A stretch of DNA of 64,000 bases from an uncultured Bryobacterales bacterium (GTDB taxonomy: Bacteria > Acidobacteriota > Terriglobia > Bryobacterales > UBA6623): contig CATOTH010000008.1 in assembly GCA_951813065.1 (NCBI GenBank), positions 1 to 64,000 on the forward strand. The letters run 5' to 3'. Shown in pieces: positions 53,294-63,857 of the stretch (the first letter of the stretch is position 1; the number at the start of each line of letters is the position of its first letter). The notes beneath the pieces are model-generated. The model had not been told where the DNA came from and did not search any database. It saw only the letters and a program-made list of their open reading frames with translations. A program made the translations under genes and the position numbers.

Positions 53294-54824
53294 GGAAGTG
53301 CAATGGGAACGTCGCAACTGGGCGGGATGGGGTCCAGTCCTGCGCCGTTTCCGGTGCTGGTTGTCCTGAATCAGTATTCCGGAAGCGGTGCAGGCGGGCC
53401 TGTACCGTTCGAAGATGACGCTCGAACCTGAAGCCGATGCTACGCAGGACCGACAGATTCTTGTCTTTGGACAGCCTGGGCTGGGACGCGTATCACGGGA
53501 GTCTGCTGGACGCAGACCGATTCAATGCGTCCCCCTTGCGAGCGATCTCCAAGACGAAGGTGCCTCGTTCGCGATGGCAAGACCGTGAAGTCAGGATTGG
53601 AACAGAAGGGCAACGGGGAGTCCTGGTAATCCCGTGGATTCTGGGAGCACGAGGCATCGTTTCCGGAGTCTGCTCCGTGGCCAAGAGCGCTTAAGCCTTC
53701 CGTGATTTGGGATCACGATCTGATTGATTGAAACTCCTTCTTCCTGAAATAGATAGCAGGTTCTGCGGAAGCTAGTCACAAGAAGAGATCACGAGGGTTG
53801 GGCACATCACAGTACATGTTGTCTCTCAGCGTCAGTGCGTCGGCGGCAGCGCGAGCCTTCGAGTGGGTAGGTGCCAATAACCCGGCTGGCGCCGGTGCCA
53901 CTCTTGGACTCGAGGTGCTTGCGATGGTGACTCTCTGCTCGCCGCGCTTGCAGAGGTTGTCTTTTTCGCTTTGGGTCTTGGTCTTTACTGCCTGTGCCAT
54001 GTCGTAGGCAAGCCCGAGCCCACCGGCTAGGCTGAAAGGACGCGCCGTACGCCGCCAAGGCGGTGCCTTGGAATGAGATTAATGAAAAATTAACAATTGC
54101 TCAACTAGTTCTTAATCGTTTGCCGGATACCGTGAGTCTGACGCAAGTGCCTGCCGGAATCGCAGTGACCGAGGATGATTGGGCTTCTTAGGCTTTCCTC
54201 TGCTACACGTTCAGGCACCAAGGTTTCGAGTCGTCGGGCATGTATGACGGGGTGAGTTCCTCCGAGTTCCGCATCCGGCAGCAGTCTAAGGCAACTGTCC
54301 TGACTGGGATGTTGACCCAGAGCGATGGATCTTCGTCCTGCGAGGTGCCGATTGAGGATTCCAGTCCTTGCGGTCCTCGCGTGTTCCCTCCGACGGGCCG
54401 GTCCGAAAAAGCCGACAGGCTGCGACGGCCGGAGAACGCCGCGAAGTGCGCTGAGACGGAATTCCTGCTGCTGCAACGAATGACGAGGCGGCCGAGACAC
54501 GTTCTGAGCCGAGCAACTCTGCCCGATCCGGCTTGGTGCGTCACGTCCAACGTCAGTGACTGTACCGAGGACTTGGACGTCCCGCACCTGCACCGGAAGC
54601 TGGAGTGCCCGTCCAAGACGCAGTACGGCCAAATCCATTCGAGCTTCGGAACCACTGTGAAGGACAGGAATGTGACTTCACTATATCCACATGAGAGTCC
54701 AAGTGAGGCGTAGTTGATTTCATCGAGCTTCAGGTCTGGTGGGCTTTCTGGCCTGTTGCCTGCCGACGTCTTGTGCTTGCTCAGTGCCAGAACCACGTCG
54801 CTCCCGTCCGAGAGGTTGAGCACC
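53294..54824 (+). other. Gene-free, decayed region
   Basis: About 1.5 kb with only fragments. The plus frame at 53437-53694 reads DRFLSLDSLGWDAYHGSLLD and appears to continue across a frameshift (VPRSRWQDREVRI), so a second unnamed pseudogene is likely. A 250-codon minus-strand open frame (54203-54955) has no start signal or motif. Composition is less GC-rich around 54060-54120. Confidence 0.4.
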
Positions 54825-56495
54825 ATGCGAAATCTGCGAACCGGAATTGCCGTCATCGCCTTGCTGGGCGGTGTCCTCTTGGCGCCGTCGACCTTGCCAG
54901 CCAAGGAGAACAGCGGAACAGTCCGAGGATTCGTGTACGACTCTGCGACGGGCACCCCACTGCCACAAGTTCAGGTCGAAATCACCGGTGAGGTGACGGT
55001 CGCGGCGACCACCACGATCGAGGGTAGATTCACGATCGAGGGTTTGCCAGTCGGGTCTTACACCGTCAGCTATGCCTCGGCCAGCCACCACGCAGTAAGC
55101 GTCGAGGAGTTGCAAGTCATTGCTGGAGCGACTGCGGATGCCAGCACGGGTATGCTAATGCGGGTCAAATCGACGGAATTGGTCCCCGTAAGCGCTCTCG
55201 ATCCGCGCTTCCGCCGGAGCGCACTCAATTCGAAGGGGCCCGAATCTCGGGCTAGCGCGGATTCGGCTCAAGGAGTCGGGGCAAGCATTGACGTTCAGTC
55301 GTCGAATCCGCGGGCGACCGATGACAGAGGGATACAAAACAGGACGGGATCGGCCCTCAGGTCGCGGGGTAGCGCTCGTATCAACCGCAATGGATTGCGG
55401 TTTGAGTCTCGCGGCGGTGCCCTCACATCTGAAATGCATCTCCGTTCGCAGATCCGGTTTTCCTCGCCGATTGCCAGCATCCCGCGGCAGCCATAACATT
55501 TTCTCCGGGCAAACGAGAATGACCTACGATTTCGAAGGGCCCGTTTCAAGACTTCCGGTCAGATCTTCCGGCCTTGGATTCGCTACAGCACGGAATACGA
55601 TCTCGTCGGTACGCGAATGCTTGACCTGCGAGTCACTGTGCAGAAATGGGAATGGCTCCAATTTCGAGTCGGACAGTGGAAGACGGAGTTCGGCCGAGAA
55701 CGAGTGAGTTCCTCCGGGCGTCAGGAGTTCGTCGAGCGGTCCATCGTAAATCGGCAATTCACGGCTGACCGCCAAAAAGGGTTTATGGTACTGGGCCGAG
55801 TGAAGAACGGTACGCGCGCAGATTCGCGGTACTACGCAGGCGTCTTTACTGGAAACGGACGGGGATTCCGCTCAAGTGGCGCCGGAAGCTTGGACAATCG
55901 AGACGGAGCTCCAATGTGGGCCGCGCGCTACCAATGGAATTTCCTGAAGGACGATCCGGGTTTCTCCCAATCTGATCTCGAATACCACAAAGCACCCGTG
56001 GCTGCAATTGCCATTGCTGGGTTGAGCAACCGCAGCCGCTTTACCCGGTTCTCTGGCAGCGGGGGCGGCAGCCTAGACGGATTCGACGTGGGCCTTCCGG
56101 GGCAGTTTGCGGTGAGGCAGATCGCCGAGGACTTTGTCCTGAAGTACCGCGGCCTATTCCTGCAGCACGAGTTCCACTGGAAGAAGATCCGCGACCGGAT
56201 CTACCACCGCATCACCAGCATGAGCGGAGCTACATTCCAGGGCGGATACTTCCCACATCGCGTGGCACATTGGGTGCCTGAGCAATTGGAGCTAGGCCTG
56301 CGCTATGCCACTGTCGACCAGGATCATGGCCGACAGTACGACAGGATCACCGAGTCGGCATTCGTGGTGAACTGGTTCATGGAAGGACACAGCAATAAAC
56401 TGACGTTTGATGTCGGGCGCTTTGGCTTGGTCCAGGCAAACGGAACCGGCAGGTCAGTAGTTCAGGTTCGAATGCAGTGGGACGTGACATTCTAG
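54825..56495 (+). pseudogene. Outer-membrane porin (OprO/OprP-like) with carboxypeptidase-regulatory-like N-domain, frameshifted
   Basis: A signal peptide (IAVIALLGGVLLAPSTLPAK) is followed by a CNA-B/carboxypeptidase regulatory-like beta-sandwich (VRGFVYDSATGTPLPQVQVE, FTIEGLPVGSYTVSYASA) and a low-complexity linker. The porin barrel is visible as RRARFKTSGQIFRPWIRYST, then WEWLQFRVGQWKTEFGRERV, YYAGVFTGNGRGF, and a C-terminus ending VVQVRMQWDVTF with the expected terminal Phe. Between 55480 and 55540 the frame changes at least twice (a TGA follows FSPGKRE). The parts would form one protein of about 550 residues; as it stands the gene is broken. Confidence 0.7.
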
Positions 56496-56979
56496 TTCTG
56501 TTTTCTTTGAGGTACGCAGGTCAATTCACCTGAAACCGGTGGCATTATGCCAGGTTGAGAGGTTCTGGCAGCCCACGCCCGGGCAGACAATTGGTGTGTC
56601 TGCCCCGACATTGCTACGAGCCGAGCAGTCGATCGTACACGGTCAACGCTTCCTCGGAAGGTCTTCAAGACATCAGGGGCCGACGGAGTGCCGTCCTGAA
56701 CCCGGAAACCCAACCCGGTGATGGAAGCCATGTTTGCACCAGCGGGGAAGCGTGCATCGTGGTGCCCGGCCCCGCTCCGCTGGCCACGGAGGCCCGTCCC
56801 GGAGTACACCGCCCGAGGCTTTTCCCTCGTCCGGAGCCGCCAAGGCTGCGAGTCTCGTCTCGGTCGGAATTCCTCTTGCCACCAGCGTCCCGTCTGCCAA
56901 GGCTTCATCACGTGTAACTGTCCATCCCCCATGGAGTTGGAAGAGAGTTTTGGGGATGGCGATTTGAACTGACCGAGAA
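56496..56979 (-). other. Gene-free stretch between porin pseudogene and photolyase
   Basis: Nothing recognisable on either strand apart from unsupported open frames. Confidence 0.4.
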
Positions 56980-58368
56980 TTAACCGGGGCTCTCCCACCG
57001 GCCAGCTAGCGAGCGAAATGCGGCCAGCGCTCTTTCGCGCCCTTCCTTATGTCCGATGATGGGTTGGCAGCCTCCCGAGCCGGGTTCATAGCTCGCCGCT
57101 GAGGGCTGCCACCTGCGAAGGTAGTTGCCCGTTCGATCGAATCTTGTGCCTTGCGTGATCGGATTGAAGATGCGGAAGTACGGTGCGGCGTCCGCTCCGC
57201 AGCCAGCGACCCACTGCCAGTTCGCGATGTTCTGAGCTGGGTCGGCGTCGACGAGGGTGTCCCAGAACCACGCCTCCCCGGATTGCCAAGGCAGCAGCAG
57301 ATGCTTACACAGAAACGAGGCCACGCCCATGCGAACCCGGTTGTGGATCCAGCCCGTGACCCAGAGCTGCCGCATTCCCGCGTCGATCCAAGGGTAGCCG
57401 GTCCTTCCCCGCTGCCAGGCACGAAGCGACGACGGATCGTCTGACAAGGGAAACCGCTTGAACTTTTCCTGGAACGGCCGGTGGCCGAGATCCGGGAAGT
57501 GGTAGAGCAGATTCGCCGAGAAGTCTCTCCACACTAGTTGGCGGAGAAAGGAATCGATGCCTTGGTCCGAGCCCGGGCTGGTGCCCTGGAACTGGCGGGC
57601 CGAGTGCCACGCCTGGCGGGGGGACAATTCGCCGAACGCGAAGTACGGTGACAGCGCCGATGTCGCGTCAAGGTCGGGTCGGTCGCGGTCCCGACTGTAC
57701 CCGGAGACCCTCCCCTCCAAGAACGTGGACAGTCTCGCCTCAGCCGTGCCGGGTTCAGAAGGCCAGGTGTCGCGCAGACCCTCGGCCCAGTCCGGTTTCG
57801 TCGGAAGCAAGTCCCAGTCGGCGAGCGCCTCGGACTTCGTTGAAACACTTGGTGGCAACTGGGGTTGCGGGGGTTGAAGTGGTCCTGGCGGCTCGCCCAT
57901 CGCCAGCGAAGCTCGATAAAACGGCGTGAAGACCTTGATCCAGTTGCCTTGCTTTGTCGTGAGATCCCACGGTTCGCGCAAATAGGCCCCGGGAAAGTCG
58001 CCGACGGTTGTTCCGCTCGCCCGCAATGCGGCCTTGAGGGCTCTGTCGGCCGCGATCCCCCACGGTGTGTAGCGACGGTTCCAATAGACGGCGTCGGCCT
58101 GCTCTTCTACGGCGGTGTCCAATACCGTGGTGTTCTGATCGCCGCGCCTCAGTATCAGGGGCACGCCCAAGTCTCTTAGCTGTGCTCCGATCCGAGCGAG
58201 CGCGTGGTGTAGCCACCAGCGCGCCGCGCCGCCGAGCGGGCGGCCGTCGGCGGCACTGTCGAGGACATACAGCGCGACTGCCGGACCCGTGGCGATGGCG
58301 GCGCGTAAGGCGGCGTTGTCTGCGATACGCAGATCGCGGCGGAAGAGGACTATCGCTGGTGCGGGCAT
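56980..58368 (-). CDS. phrB: Deoxyribodipyrimidine photolyase, class I (462 aa)
   Basis: Light-dependent repair of cyclobutane pyrimidine dimers using FADH- and an antenna chromophore. The N-terminal antenna domain starts IVLFRRDLRIADNAAL. The FAD domain shows RTGYPWIDAGMRQLWVTGWI followed by HNRVRM, and DADPAQNIANWQWVAGCGAD, both hallmark photolyase signatures. Length is typical of class I enzymes. It suggests exposure to light or a light-exposed ancestor. Monocistronic by position. Confidence 0.95.
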   Translation of the reverse strand: MPAPAIVLFRRDLRIADNAALRAAIATGPAVALYVLDSAADGRPLGGAARWWLHHALARIGAQLRDLGVPLILRRGDQNTTVLDTAVEEQADAVYWNRRYTPWGIAADRALKAALRASGTTVGDFPGAYLREPWDLTTKQGNWIKVFTPFYRASLAMGEPPGPLQPPQPQLPPSVSTKSEALADWDLLPTKPDWAEGLRDTWPSEPGTAEARLSTFLEGRVSGYSRDRDRPDLDATSALSPYFAFGELSPRQAWHSARQFQGTSPGSDQGIDSFLRQLVWRDFSANLLYHFPDLGHRPFQEKFKRFPLSDDPSSLRAWQRGRTGYPWIDAGMRQLWVTGWIHNRVRMGVASFLCKHLLLPWQSGEAWFWDTLVDADPAQNIANWQWVAGCGADAAPYFRIFNPITQGTRFDRTGNYLRRWQPSAASYEPGSGGCQPIIGHKEGRERALAAFRSLAGRWESPG

Positions 58369-58489
58369 CCGCGTTCTACCCGACAGGGCAAGCCGGCTAT
58401 TCTCCCATTTCCCGATCCTGGGTTGTTGTAGGGTCGTAGTGCTAACAGGAGCTGGAAACGGATGCTCTCGCGCGGAGCGGCACGATCCG

Positions 58490-59437
58490 TCAACTGAAGT
58501 TCGCTAGCTGCCGGACCTCGGCCATGGTCTGCGGGAGCGTCACGCTCGGGTGGTACTCGAGCCCCGAATAGCCATCGAACTTTCCGGCCTCTTGCAATTC
58601 GTAGATCGCCCGAAATACGTTGCGGTAATTGATCTCGCCGGTACCGGGCTGCATGCGGCCGGGATGGTCGCCGATCTGGAAATGGCCGATCCAGTCGATA
58701 TTGTTCTGGATCTGGAGGATCAGGTCGCCGTCAGTGACTTGGACATGGTAGATGTCGAACAGCAGCCTGACGTTGGCCGAGTCGACCCGGCGCAGCATCT
58801 CGAAGCCTTCCCGTGCCCCCGCCAGGAAGTATCCGGGACGCGTCACGAGAGTATTGATCGGCTCGACGACTATCGTCATTCCGGCTCTTTCCAGAATCGG
58901 AACAGCCTCCCGCAATCCGGCGACGCAGCTGTCCATCTGCTCGGCCCTCGACACGCCTTCACGCTCGAATCCGGTCAGGACGACCAGTCTCCGACAATCG
59001 AGCTCTGGCGCGATTGCCGAGGCACTTGCGACCTCCTGAAGGAACCCGTCTCGTTCCGATGGATCCGTCAGGCTGCATCCTGGAGCCCGCACCCCCTTGC
59101 CCGCCGTGATGCAGACGGCTTCGAGGCCGTGCTTGCGCATGGCCATGGAGTAGGCGGACCGCTCCTCCTCATTGCGCCAGTCAAACATTTCGAAACCCTC
59201 GTAGCCTTGACTCTTGGCGAGGGCCAGGGCCTCGTCCGGCGTGTACTTGACATCGGGGTCAGGCCGCGGATCCTTGCCGTCTACCGTGTCCACCGGCAAT
59301 CCGCGTTCATTCCCGCGGAACATGTCGCAGGTGACCGATAGCTTCAGGCCCTTCATAGGGGCCTCCTCCGGCTGCTCGCAACCAACCGCTAGCGGCAATG
59401 CGCCAGATAGCGCTGCGACGAACTCTCTACGATTCAT
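58490..59437 (-). CDS. Exported sugar phosphate isomerase/epimerase-like TIM barrel (315 aa)
   Basis: AP-endonuclease-2-fold enzyme, close to hydroxypyruvate isomerase. A TAT-like leader (MNRREFVAALSGALPLAVGC) ends in a Cys that could be lipidated. The barrel shows metal-ligand strands: TIVVEPINTLVTRPGYFL (Glu), VRLLFDIYHVQVTDGDLIL (Asp, His), HFQIGDHPGRMQPGTGEINY and GYSGLEYHPS. First in function but last in order of a minus-strand group with two Gfo/Idh/MocA genes (40 bp gap), a common sugar-oxidation set. Substrate undetermined. Confidence 0.88.
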   Translation of the reverse strand: MNRREFVAALSGALPLAVGCEQPEEAPMKGLKLSVTCDMFRGNERGLPVDTVDGKDPRPDPDVKYTPDEALALAKSQGYEGFEMFDWRNEEERSAYSMAMRKHGLEAVCITAGKGVRAPGCSLTDPSERDGFLQEVASASAIAPELDCRRLVVLTGFEREGVSRAEQMDSCVAGLREAVPILERAGMTIVVEPINTLVTRPGYFLAGAREGFEMLRRVDSANVRLLFDIYHVQVTDGDLILQIQNNIDWIGHFQIGDHPGRMQPGTGEINYRNVFRAIYELQEAGKFDGYSGLEYHPSVTLPQTMAEVRQLANFS

Positions 59438-59477
59438 GATGGTTCCGAATCTTGGGGCCGGGCTGGCGGTGATGCCG

Positions 59478-60614
59478 TTAGCCGTTCATCATTGCCTCCC
59501 ACGTCACCTCCCCGCGAGCGTCCATCGCCATTCTGCCCAGGATCGCCGTCAATGTGCTTTCGGCTCCGCGCACTCCGGTATTCTCCGGCTTGCCCTCGGC
59601 GATTCTCTGAACGAACGATTCCATGGAGTCAAGAGTATTGCTGCGCTTCGATGCCTCCACGGTTTCGTCGCCGCGCGCGCGGAAGTGCCGCCAGCGGAGT
59701 TCCGACGTCTCGATCATCCCCTTGGTCCCGAAGAACTGCTCGTGGACTTCTCGGTAGCCGCTGGAACCGAGAGTGGATCCGGCCAGCGAGGCCAGCACTC
59801 CGTTTTCGTATTCGTAGACGACATTGTTGTTATCCCGCATGTCGCCGGCCCGATCTGCGGTCTCTGAGCCACGGCCTACTGCGCTGACGGGGTGACCTTC
59901 GAGGAACCAGTTCAAGATATCGATGCAGTGGACGTTGTTCTCGACGATGAGGTCGCCCGCCAGGTCTTGCCAGCTGTGCCACCGGCGGATCTTCTCGATC
60001 TCGGTTGACGGAGGAATTCGGTCGGCAGATGTCCGCGGGCTCGGACCCGCCTTGAGGAAGTGGGCGTGGGCCATCCGGATGTCGCCGATCGCGCCCGCAC
60101 CGTGAGCCTCCTTGGCTTTGTTGTATGTGGCGGCGTAGCGGCGCTGGAAGCCCATCGTGATATTGAGATTGCGGTCCGCCGAATCGGACGCGCGCATGAT
60201 CCGCTTGCAGTCTTCGACGCTGACGGCGGCGGGTTTTTCGATGTAGATGTGCTTGCCTGCCTTGACCGCTGCTTCGAAGTGCTCCGCGTGTAGGAATGGA
60301 GGAGTTGCGATGATCACGGCGTCGACGTCCGTGGCGAGCAGCTCGTTCATGTCGCGGTACTCCTTCGGAGACTGCAAGCCGATCCGTTCCTTCGCCTTGG
60401 CAATCTGCTCATCGAAGAGATCGCACATGGCGACCAGCTTGGCATCGGTGGCTTCCAGCAGGGCGATAGTGAGCGAACCGCCTCGCCCCCCACATCCGAT
60501 CAAGCCCACGGTCGGGGCCGAATTGGCGGCTGTGCCGCGAATCGCGGTTGCGGGCAGCACCATGGCCGCCGCCTGTAGCACCGCTCGACGTGACGAGGTT
60601 CTTTGTTCCGGCAT
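59478..60614 (-). CDS. Gfo/Idh/MocA oxidoreductase with TAT leader (378 aa)
   Basis: NAD(P)-dependent sugar/cyclitol oxidoreductase. A TAT-type leader (SSRRAVLQAAAMVLPATA) is followed by the Rossmann motif VGLIGCGGRGGSLT, DAVIIATPPFLHAEHFEAAV and IYIEKPAAVSVEDC with the catalytic Lys. The C-terminal domain includes DLIVENNVHCIDILNWFLEG with the conserved His region. It is placed between another Gfo/Idh/MocA gene (27 bp upstream) and the isomerase, all on the minus strand, so an operon is likely. Confidence 0.9.
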   Translation of the reverse strand: MPEQRTSSRRAVLQAAAMVLPATAIRGTAANSAPTVGLIGCGGRGGSLTIALLEATDAKLVAMCDLFDEQIAKAKERIGLQSPKEYRDMNELLATDVDAVIIATPPFLHAEHFEAAVKAGKHIYIEKPAAVSVEDCKRIMRASDSADRNLNITMGFQRRYAATYNKAKEAHGAGAIGDIRMAHAHFLKAGPSPRTSADRIPPSTEIEKIRRWHSWQDLAGDLIVENNVHCIDILNWFLEGHPVSAVGRGSETADRAGDMRDNNNVVYEYENGVLASLAGSTLGSSGYREVHEQFFGTKGMIETSELRWRHFRARGDETVEASKRSNTLDSMESFVQRIAEGKPENTGVRGAESTLTAILGRMAMDARGEVTWEAMMNG

Positions 60615-60641
60615 GATTGGTCTCTCGGCCTTCCTTGAACG

Positions 60642-61700
60642 CTACGACATGACGCCTGATGCTCTCAGGAGCGTCTCGTGAACCAAGAGTTCGTGATCGT
60701 AGCCGTACTTGAGGGGGGTATTGGTCTGGAACGCTCGCGCGAACTCGACGAAGTCAGCGGTGTAGCGCGGCTGCGGGCCGAGTTCCACTGTCTGCCACCC
60801 CTGCTTGTAAGGCCCGCGCTCCTCGCGCATCGCAACTTTCATCACCGAATTCCCGCCGAGCGGCTGGATCATGAAAGTGCCGTCCGTGCCAATGACCTCG
60901 AACGACCTGTGGTCGCCGGATCCGTACATGCGGGCCGTCGTTGATACGAGCGCGAGTCCACCTTCGTATTCCATCACTGCAAGTGTGTTGTCCTTGAGAT
61001 CGTCGTCGACGCCGGTGTCGTGGCGCAGCCAGGTGTGAACCTTGTCGGGCCGTCCGGTGAATTCGAGCACGCGGTCGATCACATGCCCGGCGAGTTCGAA
61101 CATTGCTCCGCCCGGATACCGGGCTTCGAGGTCCCGCTGAGGCTGGTCGCGATCGGAGTTGATGGTCGCGCGAACCAAGTGGACGTTGCCGAGCCAGCCT
61201 TCGTTAGCCGCGTGGACGGCCGCGTCGATACCTGCCTGTCCGCGAAGGACCCACCCCTTCTGGAGAAGCAGCTTCTTCGAGCGGGCTTCTTCGACCAGTT
61301 CCTTGAATGGCTCGTAAGTGTCTCCCGCCGGTTTCTCCAAGTGCAGGTGCTTGCCTGCGGCGATCACCCTTTGCCCCCAAGGAATGGCTTCCCACGGCTT
61401 GCATTCCACAACCACGAGATCGATTGACTCGTCGCCGAGCAACTCGTCTTCCGACACCCACGTTTGGCCCTCGAACAGCGGATCCGCCGCCTGCTTCTCT
61501 TGGACGGCCGGATCGTGTTCACAGATGGATACCACCTCGTAATCGGGCGAGTCGATCATGGCCTGGAGCTTGCCGCGGACATGGCCGTGTTGCGTGCCGA
61601 GCACTGCAGCCCGGATCTTGGCCCCGGCTCCTTGCGCGCACGACGCGGCTGCCATAGCCGCACCAGACGCGATTAGAAATCCCCTTCGATCGATTGACAT
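60642..61700 (-). CDS. Gfo/Idh/MocA oxidoreductase with TAT/lipoprotein leader (352 aa)
   Basis: Start chosen at the ATG giving MSIDRRGFLIASGAAMAAAS, a twin-arginine leader ending in ASC. The mature N-terminus IRAAVLGTQHGHVRGKL is a variant Rossmann loop with His where Gly is usual (G-T-Q-H-G-H). IDLVVVECKPWEAIPWGQRV and HLHLEKPAGDTYEPFKELV carry the active-site region. Probably the first gene of the three-gene set with the neighbouring oxidoreductase and isomerase. Substrate unknown. Confidence 0.88.
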   Translation of the reverse strand: MSIDRRGFLIASGAAMAAASCAQGAGAKIRAAVLGTQHGHVRGKLQAMIDSPDYEVVSICEHDPAVQEKQAADPLFEGQTWVSEDELLGDESIDLVVVECKPWEAIPWGQRVIAAGKHLHLEKPAGDTYEPFKELVEEARSKKLLLQKGWVLRGQAGIDAAVHAANEGWLGNVHLVRATINSDRDQPQRDLEARYPGGAMFELAGHVIDRVLEFTGRPDKVHTWLRHDTGVDDDLKDNTLAVMEYEGGLALVSTTARMYGSGDHRSFEVIGTDGTFMIQPLGGNSVMKVAMREERGPYKQGWQTVELGPQPRYTADFVEFARAFQTNTPLKYGYDHELLVHETLLRASGVMS

Positions 61701-62029
61701 TGTGTTGCCTCCGAATTTGTTTGGTTTACCGGCACTGGACCCGGCTTTCGGATGGAAACCCCGGTGACTCCGTCCGGTGTCAACCGATGGTTCCGAATCC
61801 GGAAACTGGACCAATTTGTCTATATCTTACGGATCACGCCGATGATTGATCATCGACGTGACTCCTTTTGTTCCGTGGCTAGTGTCGCACTTGCGGATAG
61901 CAGATAGCGACCGGGCGTTGACAAATATGCCTTCTGCCGGCCGAATTCCAGTCGCAGACGAACATGACGAGCAAGCGGGCCGGTGGCTGCCGATCACCCA
62001 GACTACAACAGGAGGGCCTTGGGTGCAAT

Positions 62030-63657
62030 CGGCCAGCCAGGGCACGAACAGACCTTCGTCTCGCCAGCTTGTCGCTCTTGGCGTTGACGGTGCCAGCAGT
62101 ATCCGCGTATCCGCGCAAACCGAGCCCTCGGGACCGTCCGCCGCGGTAAAGAGCTGTCGCGACCTGATCCTGAACAATCGTGTGACGCTAATCTACGCGG
62201 ACGGGCGGACCGCAGGGGCGCCGGCTCCCGCTCACTGCTACGTGAAGGGGATCATTGGCGGATCCATCACATTCCATGTGCAGTTGCCTTATCCGCCGGA
62301 CTGGAACGGGCACCTCGTGCATCGCGGCGATGGCGGAGCGGACGGGGACCTTGATTTCAGCGACAGCCTGGAAGGACGGGGATACACCGTGGTCAACAGC
62401 AACACCGGCCATGATGTAGGTGCCACGGGAGACCAATGGGCCTTCCGGGACAGCCGTGCCGAGGAAGATTTTGCCTATCGGGCTGTCCATTTCGCCACGA
62501 ACGCCGCCAAAACGGGGGTCCAGGCGTACTACAGAAAGCCGCAGGACCACGCTTTCCACATTGGATGTTCCAGCGGCGGCCGCCAGGGTCTGCTCGCCGC
62601 GCAACTCTTTCCGTACGACTTCGACGGGATCATCGCCGGTGCTCCCGGACATCGCCGAATCGCGCGGAGGGTGTATCGGCTGAGCACCTAGAAGAGGCTG
62701 TTTGCGAACGACTTTGCCACCAATCTGGCATTCGATGCGGACCGAGACGGAAAGCAGGAGAGCCTGGGGAAGGTTGACCTGCTTGCCTCCGCAGTGCTTG
62801 CTCGATGCGATGCCGCGGACGGTATCAAGGACGGCATCATCGAGCCCCCGTTCTGCAAGTTCGATCCTCGTACCGACCTGCCCGTGTGCTCGTCGCGGTC
62901 TGATCGCGAAGACTGCTTGACCTTGCGACAGATCGAGTCGGTCGAGCAGATCTACGACGGCGTGCGGAACAGCTCCGGAGATCTGCTATATCCGGGCGTT
63001 CCCGTGGGGACCGAACGCCAGTGGCTACGCCTCTTGATCCGCACGCCGGCAATGGCTTCGTTTCCAACGCGCTGCGCACCGGCTCCGCACTGGCCCATAC
63101 CTTCTATCGGAACGATCCCGGGCTGCCGCTCCCCGGTTCCTCTCTGTCCAACAGAAAAAGTGGGCCTGGTGCGAGTTTGAAACTGACCAATTCGGCTCGG
63201 ATGCGATGTCCGATGCCGTCAATCTTGCGAGCGCAACGGATGCGAACATCGAACGCTTCCTTCTCCGCAATGGAGGGAAGCTCCTGCTCTATCACGGCTG
63301 GGCCGACGGTGTCATTCCACCCCAACCCACTTTGATTATCACGACGAGGTCGTGGCGGATTTATTCGGTGGCGACGCAGGCGAAGCGGGACAGCACACGC
63401 ACCTGTTCAAGGCACCGGGCATGGCGCATTACCGAGGCGGGGTCGGACCGAACGAAGCTGACTACTTAGCTGTCCTCGACACCTGGGTGATCTCAGACAC
63501 TGCACCTGAATTTGTCTTGGCGCGGCACAGGACCGATGGACGAGTGAACAACGAACGTCCCCTGTGCCCGTATCCCAAGCGCGCGGTCTATACGGGGCCT
63601 CCGGACCAGGTCAACGATCCCCGCCATTGGATCGCCGCGAATTTCAGCTGCCGCTAG
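62030..63657 (+). pseudogene. Tannase/feruloyl esterase family pseudogene
   Basis: Serine esterase remnant. A leader-like segment (DLRLASLSLLALTVPAVSA) is out of frame with the body. The body shows ITFHVQLPYPPDWNGHLVHR, the nucleophile motif FHIGCSSGGRQGLLAAQLFP and DFDGIIAGAPG. An in-frame TAG (62689-62691) follows RVYRLST. The protein then continues with AVLARCDAADGIKDGIIEPP and CKFDP, shifts frame near 63020, 63160 and 63335, and ends with HLFKAPGMAHYRGGVGPNEA and WIAANFSCR. With at least four frame changes and one nonsense codon it cannot be functional. Confidence 0.85.
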
Positions 63658-63857
63658 CGAGTTCTGGCCGTTGTTCCGCAGGATGCCGGACGTACGCGAT
63701 TTCCTGTCCGTTGACCGGTGGGGTAGCGCAGCTGATATTGCTGCCAAGGCCCTTCGTCGGCAAGCCCGTAGCAGGGTGCTCCCAACAAGGGACGAGAGGT
63801 GGTGTGAGGTGAACAGGTCGTCTATCCCCTTCGGGACGCTCTCGGATACCATGAGGC

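Noticed and set aside
54203..54955. 250-codon minus-strand open frame upstream of the porin
   Set aside because: No ribosome site or family motif, Ser/Arg-rich composition, and it overlaps the porin signal peptide; probably fortuitous.
6625..62691. Possible amber (TAG) recoding because four gene-like frames contain in-frame TAG
   Set aside because: Intact genes such as the sulfatase ending at 30167 and the pentapeptide-repeat gene ending at 38171 stop at TAG, the residues replaced differ between cases, and most affected genes carry further frameshifts or stops.
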